Positions 43,935 to 53,778 are shown, numbered from the stretch's first letter. The stretch: DNA of 64,000 nt from Flavivirga amylovorans (GCF_030540875.1 NZ_JAUOEM010000001.1:1-64000); one strand, 5' to 3'. The notes: generated from the sequence alone by a model not told the origin. A program made the numbers and translations.

Positions 43935-45422
43935 TTATTTTACAACTATTTTTTTAATTATAGTATTTTTTGCTTGAGTAAGTTTGACCATATAAACCCC
44001 CTTGTTTAAATCATTAATGTTTAGAACATTAACTGAATTACTCAATTTAGCACTAAGAACATTTTTTCCAGTCACATCATATAAGTCAACATCTAATATC
44101 TCTCTACTTAGTACAGAATTTATATATAACATATTATCTGTAACAGGGTTAGGGTATAAATTAATCTCACTTAACTTATTTGATTTATTGCTTAAGGTAC
44201 TTCCTGCCACCACTTCTATATTGTCTATTTCATAATCTTCTGATGAATTATTATTTCTAGCTACTATTCTTAAAACAAGTTCAGATGCAGCTAGCCCATT
44301 CAACGTTTCAGAAAACTGCACATTTTTTGTTGATGGAGTATTATAATTTGCAGTTATATTAAGGCCACCAAAGGTGTTACCACTCCCATCATCTTGAACT
44401 AATGTATAAGTAGCACCACCATTAGTAGAATAAAATACATCTACATAATCTCCAGATTCATAGGTGGTCTCACCAAAAGTAATATCGAACCCAAAAGTTA
44501 CTTGTGATTCTCCACTAATACTAATAGCTTGGCTTTGAAAAGTTATAGCTTCATTCACATCGTTGAGTTTATATACTTTAGTACCATTTTCAGATGCACT
44601 GGTTACAAAAGCATAATCTTCAGAGCCTTCCAATTGATTGTTGCTAAAAGTACTTAAAGTCCATTTTGTAACCCCTGATGGGTAATCCCCAGAGTTTTGA
44701 AAGTCCTCTGATCCTGTTCCTATAACTCCAGAGGGATCAGTATATGAAGCAAAATCATCACTCCAAAGTGATACTGCATTTCTGGAAATATCCAGATCAT
44801 CAATTTCAAACTCTTCGTTAGCGCCGGTATTAAAAGCTTTTATTTGAAGTATTATAGACGTTGCTGCACCTGGCATAATGGTTTCTGTAAAAGAGGTGTT
44901 AAAGTCGCTCCCGGTAGCTAAACTCGCCGGTGTAATAAACGTATGCTCTATACTACCTTGCCCCATATGATCTGCAAAAAGTGTATATGTAACACCATTA
45001 TCTAATGAATATAAAATATCTATATAGGCATTTGTATCCCAATCAGAAGTAGAAGATCTCATATTAAAATCTACACGTCCAAAAGTAATTGTGAGGTCAC
45101 CCGTTTGGCTTGAAATATCTACAGGATTAAAAGTTACTATAGCTTCTCCATCTAAATCTCTAAGTAAAAACTCCCCGGTTGATGCTATGATATAATCATT
45201 AGCGCTATCGTTAAAGCTTGTATCTGTTGCGTCTATAGTAAATGGGGTGCTTAAAGGATAATCTCCCACACTATTACCGTCTATTCCTGTTATTCCTGTA
45301 TTAACAGCGTAACTCTCAAAATTTTCTTCCCAAAGTATTTGAGCATAACTCGACATACCAATAAAAAATAGTACAATTAGATTAAGTAATTTTTTTTCCA
45401 TCATTTTAAATTTAAATTTCAC
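43935..45422 (-). CDS. secreted protein with two jelly-roll repeats and T9SS sorting tail
   Basis: This 495-residue protein starts with a signal peptide (about 1-27, ending Ser-Tyr-Ala-Gln). Two homologous beta-sandwich modules follow (about 30-215 and 216-410). Each opens with Trp-(Glu/Ser)-(Glu/Asp)-(Asn/Asp)-Phe, contains Gly-Asp-Tyr-Pro and an Asn-Gly-(Val/Gly)-(Thr/Ala)-Tyr-Thr-Leu motif, and ends with a Phe/Tyr-Glu-Ile-Asp-(Asp/Asn) strand. The C-terminus (about 420-495) is a T9SS type A sorting domain (Leu-Tyr-Pro-Asn-Pro-Val). No catalytic motif is recognised. Its upstream region (45483-45506) contains the same 24-base motif that precedes fecR at 46312, predicting control by the ECF sigma factor encoded between them. 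Confidence 0.82.
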   Translation of the reverse strand: MKFKFKMMEKKLLNLIVLFFIGMSSYAQILWEENFESYAVNTGITGIDGNSVGDYPLSTPFTIDATDTSFNDSANDYIIASTGEFLLRDLDGEAIVTFNPVDISSQTGDLTITFGRVDFNMRSSTSDWDTNAYIDILYSLDNGVTYTLFADHMGQGSIEHTFITPASLATGSDFNTSFTETIMPGAATSIILQIKAFNTGANEEFEIDDLDISRNAVSLWSDDFASYTDPSGVIGTGSEDFQNSGDYPSGVTKWTLSTFSNNQLEGSEDYAFVTSASENGTKVYKLNDVNEAITFQSQAISISGESQVTFGFDITFGETTYESGDYVDVFYSTNGGATYTLVQDDGSGNTFGGLNITANYNTPSTKNVQFSETLNGLAASELVLRIVARNNNSSEDYEIDNIEVVAGSTLSNKSNKLSEINLYPNPVTDNMLYINSVLSREILDVDLYDVTGKNVLSAKLSNSVNVLNINDLNKGVYMVKLTQAKNTIIKKIVVK

Positions 45423-45482
45423 ATCTTTTATTTAAGTACTTTTTGCGTACTTAATGTTTATTCTTATTTAAGATTGACAGAG

Positions 45483-45506
45483 CCATTTTGTATTACCCTA
45501 ACTTTT
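45483..45506 (-). promoter_or_regulatory. 24-base motif upstream of the T9SS gene (candidate ECF promoter)
   Basis: Read on the minus strand these 24 bases begin AAAAGTTAGGGTAATAC and end AAAATGG. The identical 24 bases occur on the plus strand at 46260-46283. The motif ends 60 bases before the T9SS gene start at 45422. The same relative orientation before two genes flanking an ECF sigma gene is what a shared sigma-dependent promoter would look like. Confidence 0.65.
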
Positions 45507-45603
45507 CAATAAACTATTTTATTGGTTTTCATCTCATTAGAATTATAATCATGAAAATCTTTTAAAGGAAAGAAATAATTAAGAGGTGTTTGGGTATATT
45601 TTT

Positions 45604-46188
45604 TTATGCCTTCGAAGGATATCCCAAAAGCAAGAACAAAAAGGTATCTAATTTATCTCCTAATTTTTTTCTAAGTACAGAAAACGCTTTTGTTATGTGT
45701 GCTTCAACCGTTTTTGTAGATATATTTAAATGATCGGATATTTCTATATTAGTAAGTCCCTCTCTTCTGCTTAACATAAATACTTCCCTGCATTTTGGCG
45801 GTAGAGCTTGTATCTCGATAGTAATTCTATCTAATGCCTTTTTAAATGAGTTTTCATCATAATTAGCAGTAGTTCTTTCAAGAGACTGAAAGTATTTTTG
45901 CTCTAAAAGCATCGTAGATTTATGCTTTCTATAAAGGTTTAGAAATTCATTATAAACACTTTTGTACAGATAGTTTTGCACTGAAGTATTAATAGTAATA
46001 GTTTTTCTTTTTTCCCAAATTCGAAGAAATACATTTTGAATAATATCCTGCGCCATTATTTTATTGTTAGAAAGACTTAGCGCATACCCATATAATCTTT
46101 TATTATAAGTATTAATCAAATATATAAAGGCACGTTCTTCACCTTTTTTAAGTTCCTTTATTAGTTTGGTTTGATTGCTATAATCCAT
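45604..46188 (-). CDS. ECF RNA polymerase sigma-70 factor
   Basis: This 194-residue extracytoplasmic-function sigma factor has region 2 at about 25-95 (Asp-Ile-Ile-Gln-Asn-Val-Phe-Leu-Arg-Ile-Trp) and region 4 at about 125-180 (Leu-Pro-Pro-Lys-Cys-Arg-Glu-Val-Phe-Met-Leu, then an HTH with Thr-Asn-Ile-Glu-Ile and Thr-Val-Glu-Ala-His). It is transcribed away from its FecR partner at 46312, which is unusual; most such sigma genes precede fecR in the same direction. Exact 24-base copies of one motif lie beyond both of its ends, facing outward. It should direct transcription of fecR-susCD and of the T9SS gene at 43935. Confidence 0.92.
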   Translation of the reverse strand: MDYSNQTKLIKELKKGEERAFIYLINTYNKRLYGYALSLSNNKIMAQDIIQNVFLRIWEKRKTITINTSVQNYLYKSVYNEFLNLYRKHKSTMLLEQKYFQSLERTTANYDENSFKKALDRITIEIQALPPKCREVFMLSRREGLTNIEISDHLNISTKTVEAHITKAFSVLRKKLGDKLDTFLFLLLGYPSKA

Positions 46189-46259
46189 TGAGAGTTATAT
46201 AAATAATTACAAATATGAAAAAAAAATCATATTTTAAAAATATTAAAAAAAAGTTACCA

Positions 46260-46283
46260 AAAAGTTAGGGTAATACAAAATGG
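46260..46283 (+). promoter_or_regulatory. 24-base motif upstream of fecR (candidate ECF promoter)
   Basis: This is the plus-strand partner of 45483-45506 and identical over 24 bases. It ends 28 bases before the fecR ATG. A loosely similar TTAGGGGATAC string (60690-60700) precedes the fecR gene of the third locus by about 54 bases. The flanking DNA is A/T-rich and different between copies, so the conservation is confined to the motif. Confidence 0.65.
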
Positions 46284-46311
46284 TTCCATCAATAATATAA
46301 AAACAGATAAT

Positions 46312-47442
46312 ATGAATGCTCCAAAAGTTGAAAAAGCCTTGGCAAAGTACCTCATAAATGAGGCAAGTGCTGAAGATCTAGATTTTTTGTCTGAATGGAT
46401 CAAAGATCCGGAAAACGAAAAAATCTTTGACACGTATGTTAAAATACATTATGAAACAATTGTAGTAATGAATCAGCCGGATGTAGATAGTATTAAAGAA
46501 AAACTTTTGAAAAAAATTAAAAGAGATAAAAACCTTTTTTATAGTAAGAAGTTTGTTAGAGTATTTAAATATGCTGCAATACTTATAGTCTCTTTAAGTC
46601 TGGGGTATATATATATAAATACTCAAAAGGAAGAAATAATCCCTAAGGAAGATTTTATTACTATTGAGTTGGATAATGGGCTTTTAGAAACTATAGATAC
46701 TGAAGGAAACATAGAATTAAAAGATACAAATGGAAATATAATAGGCAAGCAAAACAAAACAAAACTTACTTATCATAATGATACTAATATTGAAAAGCTT
46801 GTGTATAATACTTTAAATGTGCCTTATGGAAAACAATTTGATCTTGTTTTATCTGATGGTACTCATGTGTATTTAAATGCAGGAACATCATTAAGATACC
46901 CAGTAAAATTCTTACAAGGTCAAAAAAGAGAAGTGTTTTTAAAAGGAGAAGCTTTTTTTGATGTAACAGCAGACAAAGCACATCCGTTCATTGTTAATGC
47001 AAATAGTTTAGATGTTGAGGTTTTAGGAACTCAGTTTGTGGTTTCATTATATGAAGAAGATAAAGTAACATCGGTAGTATTAGTAGAAGGTTCTGTAGAC
47101 TTACATAAAGAAAATACATCAAATACTACAAGGTTAATTCCTGGAACCAGAGGCGTTTTAGATGGTCAAACAGGGGCAATTGAGAAAACAAAAGTTAATA
47201 CAAATTTATATACAGCTTGGATGGATGGTGTTCTAATTTTTAGAAATCAAACCTTTGAGAATATTTCAAAAAAGTTAGAACGTATTTATAATGTATCTAT
47301 AGTAAGTAGGAACACAGATTTTAGTAAAGAGGTGTTTAACGCAAGTTTTGACAATGAAACCATAGCAGATATACTAAGCTATTTTAAAGATAGTTATCAC
47401 ATGAATTATACCATTGAAAATAATATAATCTATATAAACTAA
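46312..47442 (+). CDS. FecR family anti-sigma factor
   Basis: This inner-membrane anti-sigma regulator has 376 residues. The cytoplasmic domain (1-85) is followed by one membrane helix (about 86-103), the periplasmic FecR domain (about 165-260, with Val-Pro-Tyr-Gly-Lys-Gln and Leu-Asn-Ala-Gly-Thr-Ser motifs) and a DUF4974 domain at the end (about 305-376). It should hold the divergent ECF factor inactive until the STN domain of the SusC encoded next signals ligand. It is the first gene of a plus-strand operon with SusC and SusD and lies directly behind the 24-base candidate promoter. Confidence 0.93.
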   Translation: MNAPKVEKALAKYLINEASAEDLDFLSEWIKDPENEKIFDTYVKIHYETIVVMNQPDVDSIKEKLLKKIKRDKNLFYSKKFVRVFKYAAILIVSLSLGYIYINTQKEEIIPKEDFITIELDNGLLETIDTEGNIELKDTNGNIIGKQNKTKLTYHNDTNIEKLVYNTLNVPYGKQFDLVLSDGTHVYLNAGTSLRYPVKFLQGQKREVFLKGEAFFDVTADKAHPFIVNANSLDVEVLGTQFVVSLYEEDKVTSVVLVEGSVDLHKENTSNTTRLIPGTRGVLDGQTGAIEKTKVNTNLYTAWMDGVLIFRNQTFENISKKLERIYNVSIVSRNTDFSKEVFNASFDNETIADILSYFKDSYHMNYTIENNIIYIN

Positions 47443-47511
47443 AGCCTATGATAAAAACTAATTAACTCAAAAAACAAAGACTATTTAAGTAAAACATAGG
47501 GAATAATAACA

Positions 47512-47541
47512 AACCGGAAAATGTAGCAGCATTTCCCGGTT
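47512..47541 (+). promoter_or_regulatory. intercistronic hairpin between fecR and susC
   Basis: AACCGGAAAATG (47512-47523) and CATTTCCCGGTT (47530-47541) form a 12-base stem with one mismatch. It lies in the 154-base gap before SusC, with no T run, suggesting mRNA processing/stability or mild attenuation rather than full termination. Confidence 0.5.
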
Positions 47542-47596
47542 AAAGTCAAATGATTATTCCGTATGAGAAATAACCAATAATTAACAGACTAAAAGT

Positions 47597-50500
47597 ATGA
47601 AAAAAAATCCATTGGAAAGACGGCTTTATTTGCCAAATTTTAAATTTGATTTAAAAATGAAATTAACCACATTCTTCCTCATTACTATGGTGTTTTGTAT
47701 GAACGCCAATGAGAGTTATTCACAGAAAACGAGAATAACCTTAAATGTTGCGGATGTTACTATAGCACAGATTTTAGATGAAATAGAGAATACTACTGAA
47801 TTTAAGTTTATTTATAGTATTAAGAATGTAGATTTAAAACGCAGGGTATCCATTAATGTTGAGCAACTGCGTATCAAACAAATACTTCGTAACCTGTTTA
47901 ATCAAACACAAACAGCCTATAAAGTAAGGGGGAAACAGGTTATTCTTAGCAAAACAGGACTAGAGGAGATTGAAGTAACCGTACCTCCTAAAGAAGCCAC
48001 TATACAACAAAAAATAACAGTAAAAGGGCAGGTTTTAGACCATTTAAGTCTACCTCTTGCTGGTGTTTCTATCATAGAAAAAGGCACTAGCAATGGTGCA
48101 TTTACAGATTTTGACGGGAACTTTGAAATTGAAGTTGCGCCAGAAGCAATTCTAGTATTTACCTATATCGGTTTTAATCCTCAGGAATTAATAGCGAGTA
48201 CATCTTTCCTGAGTGTTTCTATGAAGGAAAATGTGAGTGAATTGGATGAGGTAATAGTAGTAGCGCAAGGTATTTCTAAATCCAGAAAAGCATTGGGGTA
48301 TGCCATTTCACAAGTAGATACTAAAGAAACCGAAAACAGAGCGGAATCTGATATTGCAAGAACATTGGTAGGAAAGATTTCTGGTGTACGAATTGATGAA
48401 GCTTCAGGGAGCAGTGGTAGTGCACTAGGTATTACCATAAGAGGTAATTTATCTCTAACAGGAGATAATCAGGCTCTAATAGTAATAGATAATGTACCCT
48501 CCAGCGCAGGGCTTATAAATGTAGACCCCAACGATATTAAAAATATCACGGTTCTAAAAGGGTTAAACGCGGCGGTATTATATGGAAATCTAGGTAGAAA
48601 TGGTGTTATTTTAATAGAGACAAAAAGTGGAAATCCGGAATTGGGTAAGAAGCGCTTTGATGTATCCATGTCTCAGGTTTTATACACTAATACGGCAGCG
48701 AGCTTACCAGACTTTCAGAATAAGTATGGTGTAGGAAATAATTTTGTGACAGATGCCTCCAGTTATGAAAATGTTGGTAGTCATGGGGCTGCATTTGAAG
48801 ATTTAGATTTTATACCGCACCCACTTTTTCGTGATCAAAGATTCCCAGAGTTTGCCAATGCTTTGGTGCCTTATGAGGCGGCCAAGGACAATGTTAATGA
48901 TTTTTTCAAGACAGGCATAGGTCAAGTAACATCTTTAAATATAAGAAGTACTGGCGAAAATGCCTCTTTTAATTTTGCCACTAATTATACTAGTGAAGAT
49001 GGCATCATAGGGACAAACAATTTTAAAAGATTCAATATTAGCATTGGTGGTACAGCCAGGATAAGTAATAAGTTCAGGATATCTTCTTCGTTATCTTATA
49101 TCACCAGGCACAGGAACAGACAAACGTCTAGTATTTTTGATGCACTTTACCTCATGCCAAGAAGTTTAGATATTCATAGTTTTCCTTTTCAAGATTCAGA
49201 GGGAAGAAACGTATATTACAATAGGAATACAGAAAACCCTCTTTGGACTATTAATAATACTGGAGACGATTTAATAACCAACAGGTTGGTAGGTGTAGTA
49301 AACTTAGATTATGCTATTAATAAAAACCATAACATAAAATACAGGGGAGGACTACAAACTAATAATTTTAGTGAATTTAGTTTTAGAAATAAAGGTGGTA
49401 TTGGAGATACAGCTCAGTTTGGTTCTCTAGACTTAACAAGTAATGAAACTTTTACAATAGATAATTCGATAGTACTAAGTAGTAATTATAAATTATCAAA
49501 AACGATTGGTTTAGACTCTCAGTTTGGTATTAATTCCAGGTTCAGAAGAACAACATCTCTAGATTCAGAATATACAGATCAAATCGTATATAATTATTTT
49601 AGGCCTAACAATTTTAGAACTGTAGGTCAAGGAGATTACGATACAACTAGAAGTAATTTAGTTGGCATTTTTGGTCAACTTGATTTTGATTATAAAAACT
49701 ATTTGTTTTTAAACGTATCTGGTAGATATGATGTATCATCTGTTGTAGAAAAAGAAAACCAAACATTATTTTATCCAGGCGTATCTGTATCATTTGTACC
49801 TACATCTGCATTCAAAAACTTTAAGAGTAAATATATTAATTATTTAAAACTAAGAGGTGCTTTTGCTACTTCGTCTGGGTTTCCAGACCTTTATGATACA
49901 AGAACAGCTTTATCTTCTAACCCCAGAGAATTTGACGACCCAGAAGCAGGTTTGTTGGTGACGAACTCTTTGTTTTCAAATTTAGCCAATCCCAATTTAA
50001 AACCTGAGTTGCATCGGGAATTTGAATTAGGTTTGGAAGGCAAATTCTTTAATAACACCATTACATTAGAGGCTTCTGTATTTTCACGTATTTCCAGAAA
50101 TCAGATTTTTAATACTCAAATATCTCCGGATACTGGATTTGATTCTACTGTAATCAATGCTGGTAGATTAGATAGTCAAGGTATAGAAATAGACCTTGGT
50201 TTTGACCTATTTAAAAATTCAGAATTTAACTGGAATATGAGGAATACATTCACCTCATTTAAAACCGATGTTGTAGAATTAGCTAATGGCATTCAGCAAC
50301 TCATTGGTAGGCATCTAAAAGTAGGTGAAGAGTTGGGGGTGTTTTTTGGAGATTACGTTGTAAGGGATTCTGAAGGAAATGCTCTGGTAAACCCAATAAT
50401 TGGAGAGATTTTAGAAAGTAGCGATATTGGTCTAAATGATAGAATTATTGGGAATACACAACCGGACTTTAGATTAAGTAATATCCAAACATTAAACTAT

Positions 50501-50992
50501 AAAAACTTTTCATTATCTGCACAATTTGAGTATACCCATGGCGGGCAGGTGCTATCAACATTTGCAGAAAGATTGATAGAAAGAGGGTTAACTACAGATA
50601 CTGAGAATAGGGAAGGTAGTTTTATTATTCCTGGTGTTTTAGGAGATCCGGTAACAGGGGAGCCTATTTTAGATGATAACGGAAATACCATACCAAATAC
50701 GATTCAGGTTACAGCAAATAGGTTTGCTTTAGGTAACTATTTTAACCCAAATGAGCACTTTACCTATGATGCTTCTGTTTTTAGGATAAGGGAAATAGCC
50801 CTTGGTTATACATTAGATAAAACAAACTTTAAAAAATTACCCTTTGAAAGTTTAGTCATGACCTTAAGTGGTAGAAATATTTTTTACCACGCACCAGATA
50901 TACCCAGTGGTACTAATGTAGACCCAGAAGTGCCTAGTAGAACGGTGCCCACTACAAAAAGATATTCTTTTTCTATAGCTGTTAACTTTTAA
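47597..50992 (+). CDS. SusC/RagA family TonB-linked receptor with STN domain
   Basis: This outer-membrane importer of 1131 residues begins with an N-terminal extension and signal peptide (about 1-43). An STN signalling domain follows (about 48-118), then a carboxypeptidase-like sandwich (about 142-215), a SusC-type plug (about 232-345, Leu-Asn-Ala-Ala-Val-Leu-Tyr-Gly near its end) and a barrel finishing Ala-Val-Asn-Phe. The STN domain explains the adjacent FecR/sigma pair. SusD begins 13 bases later. The substrate cannot be named; two hydrolases and three surface lipoproteins in the same transcript direction suggest an ester-bearing polymer. Confidence 0.95.
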   Translation: MKKNPLERRLYLPNFKFDLKMKLTTFFLITMVFCMNANESYSQKTRITLNVADVTIAQILDEIENTTEFKFIYSIKNVDLKRRVSINVEQLRIKQILRNLFNQTQTAYKVRGKQVILSKTGLEEIEVTVPPKEATIQQKITVKGQVLDHLSLPLAGVSIIEKGTSNGAFTDFDGNFEIEVAPEAILVFTYIGFNPQELIASTSFLSVSMKENVSELDEVIVVAQGISKSRKALGYAISQVDTKETENRAESDIARTLVGKISGVRIDEASGSSGSALGITIRGNLSLTGDNQALIVIDNVPSSAGLINVDPNDIKNITVLKGLNAAVLYGNLGRNGVILIETKSGNPELGKKRFDVSMSQVLYTNTAASLPDFQNKYGVGNNFVTDASSYENVGSHGAAFEDLDFIPHPLFRDQRFPEFANALVPYEAAKDNVNDFFKTGIGQVTSLNIRSTGENASFNFATNYTSEDGIIGTNNFKRFNISIGGTARISNKFRISSSLSYITRHRNRQTSSIFDALYLMPRSLDIHSFPFQDSEGRNVYYNRNTENPLWTINNTGDDLITNRLVGVVNLDYAINKNHNIKYRGGLQTNNFSEFSFRNKGGIGDTAQFGSLDLTSNETFTIDNSIVLSSNYKLSKTIGLDSQFGINSRFRRTTSLDSEYTDQIVYNYFRPNNFRTVGQGDYDTTRSNLVGIFGQLDFDYKNYLFLNVSGRYDVSSVVEKENQTLFYPGVSVSFVPTSAFKNFKSKYINYLKLRGAFATSSGFPDLYDTRTALSSNPREFDDPEAGLLVTNSLFSNLANPNLKPELHREFELGLEGKFFNNTITLEASVFSRISRNQIFNTQISPDTGFDSTVINAGRLDSQGIEIDLGFDLFKNSEFNWNMRNTFTSFKTDVVELANGIQQLIGRHLKVGEELGVFFGDYVVRDSEGNALVNPIIGEILESSDIGLNDRIIGNTQPDFRLSNIQTLNYKNFSLSAQFEYTHGGQVLSTFAERLIERGLTTDTENREGSFIIPGVLGDPVTGEPILDDNGNTIPNTIQVTANRFALGNYFNPNEHFTYDASVFRIREIALGYTLDKTNFKKLPFESLVMTLSGRNIFYHAPDIPSGTNVDPEVPSRTVPTTKRYSFSIAVNF

Positions 50993-51004
50993 AATTTAAT
51001 TACC

Positions 51005-52591
51005 ATGAAAAAAATAAAAATCAGTATTACTTTATTATTAGCCATAGTAATTAATTCTTGTGAGATTACAGATTTTGGTGATGAGTTTCAAACCAGTCCT
51101 AATCTTTTGAGCCCAGAAGGCGCTAATCCAAACTTTATATTGAACAATATCCAAATTGAAGCAGGACAATTTATGCAGAGTTTGAATAGAACCACAGATG
51201 AAGTCATGCGTTATACCAATTTAAATGAGAGCTATGCAGATGTTGCATCACCCAGTTCTCTGGAAGGGGAATATCAAGAAATGTATGCCATTTTTGAAGA
51301 TTATAAGATTATAGAGGCTGCCGCTGAAGAAAATGAAGATTTTCTATTCCACAGAGGGATGGCCAAAATTTTAACAGCCTATATGATGGTAACCATGGTA
51401 GATTATTTAGGAGATATACCATTTACTGAAGCAAACAGTGCTAATGAAGGTATTTTTAATCCTAAGCAAGATGATGACGCGTTTATCTATGAAGAAATGA
51501 TAAAAAGAATAGACGAAGGTATTGCTGATGTTATAGCTGGTCAAAATAGGCCACCATCATCTGATATATATTATGGAGGTGATATTGAAAAATGGGAACG
51601 TTTAGGCAATTCCTTGAAACTGAAAATGTATGTGAATACAGGTGATAGGGATGCCATAAATAGTTTAATAAGCCTAGATAAGTTTATAACGACAGCAGAT
51701 GATTTTCAATTTAATTACAATACTACATCTACGGAGCCAGATAGTCGTCATCCAGATTTTAACACAGGGTATGATGTAACAGGCTTTGGACTGTTTTTGG
51801 GAAATTCATTTTTAAACATATTACTTAATGGGAAACTTTCACAAGACCCTAGAATACGTTATTATGTATATCGTCAATCTGATCAAGATCCTTCAGATAC
51901 TAGTTTAGGATGTGTAGGGATATCTAATTTTAATTTCTGTTACCTAGGAGATTCTTATTATGGTAGAGATCATGGTGATAATAGGTCTAGGGGATCAGAT
52001 GCACAATTTAGGGCAACTTATGGGTTGTACCCAGTAGGAGGTACATTTGACGATAATAATCCCGTTTTTCCTGCTTTTGAATCTAACCATTTAGGAGGGG
52101 CAGGCATTATGCCAATTTTGCTGTCTTCGTATGTTAATTTTTTAAGGGCAGAAGCAGCCTTATCGTTAGGAACTACAGATGATGCCTTAACATTTTTAGA
52201 ATTGGGGATTAGAGAATCAATGTCTAAAGTATTAAACTTCAAGGGAGCAGTTCCAGAAAGTAACCCATTTGCAGCTACAACATCAGATATAGATGATTAC
52301 GTCAATGAAGTTATTGTTAATTACAATGCAGCAGATAATGAACGAAAACTGGATATCATATTAGAAGAGTATTATTTAGCATCGTTTGGAAACTCTACTG
52401 AATCCTATAATGGCTATAGGAGAACGGGCTATCCAAGTAGTTTGAGACCTTCAGTATTTAATATAAATAGCCCTTTTCCAAGAGTTTTCTTTTATCCGGA
52501 TGAAGTGGTGTTTACAAATGAATCTATTAACCAAAGACCCATTACAACGCAAGTTTTTTGGGATAAGAACCCAGCAGGTTTTATAGAATAA
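51005..52591 (+). CDS. SusD-like (SusD/RagB, SusD-like_2 type) lipoprotein
   Basis: This is a surface substrate-binding lipoprotein of 528 residues with a signal ending Ile-Asn-Ser-Cys (lipid Cys about 19). It belongs to the branch in which the start reads Asn-Pro-Asn-Phe-Ile-Leu-Asn and which carries Met-Val-Asp-Tyr-Leu-Gly-Asp-Ile-Pro-(Phe/Tyr) and Trp-Glu-Arg-Leu-Gly-Asn-Ser-Leu-Lys-Leu-(Lys/Arg)-Met, both present here. The C-terminus has a Pro-Gly-Tyr-like Asn-Gly-Tyr-Arg-Arg-Thr-Gly-Tyr-Pro segment. It caps the SusC encoded 13 bases upstream. Confidence 0.93.
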   Translation: MKKIKISITLLLAIVINSCEITDFGDEFQTSPNLLSPEGANPNFILNNIQIEAGQFMQSLNRTTDEVMRYTNLNESYADVASPSSLEGEYQEMYAIFEDYKIIEAAAEENEDFLFHRGMAKILTAYMMVTMVDYLGDIPFTEANSANEGIFNPKQDDDAFIYEEMIKRIDEGIADVIAGQNRPPSSDIYYGGDIEKWERLGNSLKLKMYVNTGDRDAINSLISLDKFITTADDFQFNYNTTSTEPDSRHPDFNTGYDVTGFGLFLGNSFLNILLNGKLSQDPRIRYYVYRQSDQDPSDTSLGCVGISNFNFCYLGDSYYGRDHGDNRSRGSDAQFRATYGLYPVGGTFDDNNPVFPAFESNHLGGAGIMPILLSSYVNFLRAEAALSLGTTDDALTFLELGIRESMSKVLNFKGAVPESNPFAATTSDIDDYVNEVIVNYNAADNERKLDIILEEYYLASFGNSTESYNGYRRTGYPSSLRPSVFNINSPFPRVFFYPDEVVFTNESINQRPITTQVFWDKNPAGFIE

Positions 52592-52601
52592 ATACAAGAT
52601 T

Positions 52602-53759
52602 ATGAGAAAAATATATATAATAATGACCTTGCTAATAGTTTTAGCATGTTCTAATGAACAAACAGACGTATTCGACGAAAATGCCATTAGAGGAGGGTTG
52701 GTAACATTTACTAATGGTTTACCGGATACGAGGATTAATCTATTGAAAATAGATGAGTATGTATTTTCGGAGGATGTAGAAGACCCAAATAAAAACATTA
52801 TTTCTTACGATTTAACATTAACCTATGGTAATATTTCGGTAGATAAATTTATAACCATTACATCTTTTCCTAATACTCTAGAATTCACAGGTCCAGAATT
52901 ATTAGATGCTTTGGGTTTAAGTGAAGACCAATTGGACACGAGTGAAAGCTTGGAGTTTACAGCAATAATAACAACAACTACAGGTGTTTTTAATGGTGCA
53001 TTATCAGATTTTGATGTTGATACTGCTATTCAAAATGGAGGAGACTCCGGAACCCGTCTTTTACTTTCCAATGCTGCATTTAATCAAGCTATAAGCTTTG
53101 GATTTAACTTCTTTATACCACCACCTAAAAAACTGAGAGGGACTTCTTTTGAAGAACCATCTGCAGGTTCAGGTAGATATAGTAGACCAGATGGTGTTGC
53201 TAATGACGCTGAAGGACCGTTATTGAATAACCCAGGAGATTCTAATGTTATGTATGTAGCTCAGGGAACAGGCACTGATGATGAATTAGGTTTCACAGCA
53301 GAGTTTATTGATACAGGAAGAGGTGGATTTGCTAGTGAACTTATGGGAGTAACTTCAAGTTCTGGAGATGTTGGAGCTTTTGTAGATGGTAATCAAGGGT
53401 ATCGCTTACGAGACTCAGATGGTATTATAAGAATAACGTTTGATAGAGTAGTAGTACCTTCAAATATAACATCCTCTGGTGTGCAGATACAATTCTATAT
53501 ACCCAATGTTGGAAATAATATGGAGAGTTCGGACAGCTTGAATGTGTATGCTATCATTGAAAAAAATGGAACCGAGGAAACATTAGAATTACTTAATGAA
53601 GATGGACTCGTGTTAAATTCAATGCGTGATGCCTGGAATTTAATTGATTCAGGACTTTTAGATGATATTGAAGCCTATACCTTAGTTGTAGAACATGATA
53701 CTAATGATAATGATGAAAGAATCTATTTTGATCAGATGCTGGTTTACATACCAGAATAA
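52602..53759 (+). CDS. putative surface-binding lipoprotein of the SusCD locus
   Basis: This 385-residue lipoprotein has a signal ending Val-Leu-Ala-Cys (lipid Cys about 16) and an all-beta composition. An N-terminal module (about 20-135) is followed by a larger domain (about 150-385) rich in Gly, Asp and Ser that resembles carbohydrate-binding jelly rolls in pattern only. I do not recognise a named family. It lies 11 bases after SusD and 20 bases before the IPT protein, the usual place for SusE/SusF-type surface glycan-binding proteins, so that role is inferred. Confidence 0.7.
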   Translation: MRKIYIIMTLLIVLACSNEQTDVFDENAIRGGLVTFTNGLPDTRINLLKIDEYVFSEDVEDPNKNIISYDLTLTYGNISVDKFITITSFPNTLEFTGPELLDALGLSEDQLDTSESLEFTAIITTTTGVFNGALSDFDVDTAIQNGGDSGTRLLLSNAAFNQAISFGFNFFIPPPKKLRGTSFEEPSAGSGRYSRPDGVANDAEGPLLNNPGDSNVMYVAQGTGTDDELGFTAEFIDTGRGGFASELMGVTSSSGDVGAFVDGNQGYRLRDSDGIIRITFDRVVVPSNITSSGVQIQFYIPNVGNNMESSDSLNVYAIIEKNGTEETLELLNEDGLVLNSMRDAWNLIDSGLLDDIEAYTLVVEHDTNDNDERIYFDQMLVYIPE

Positions 53760-53778
53760 TATTTAATAAATAAAGATT

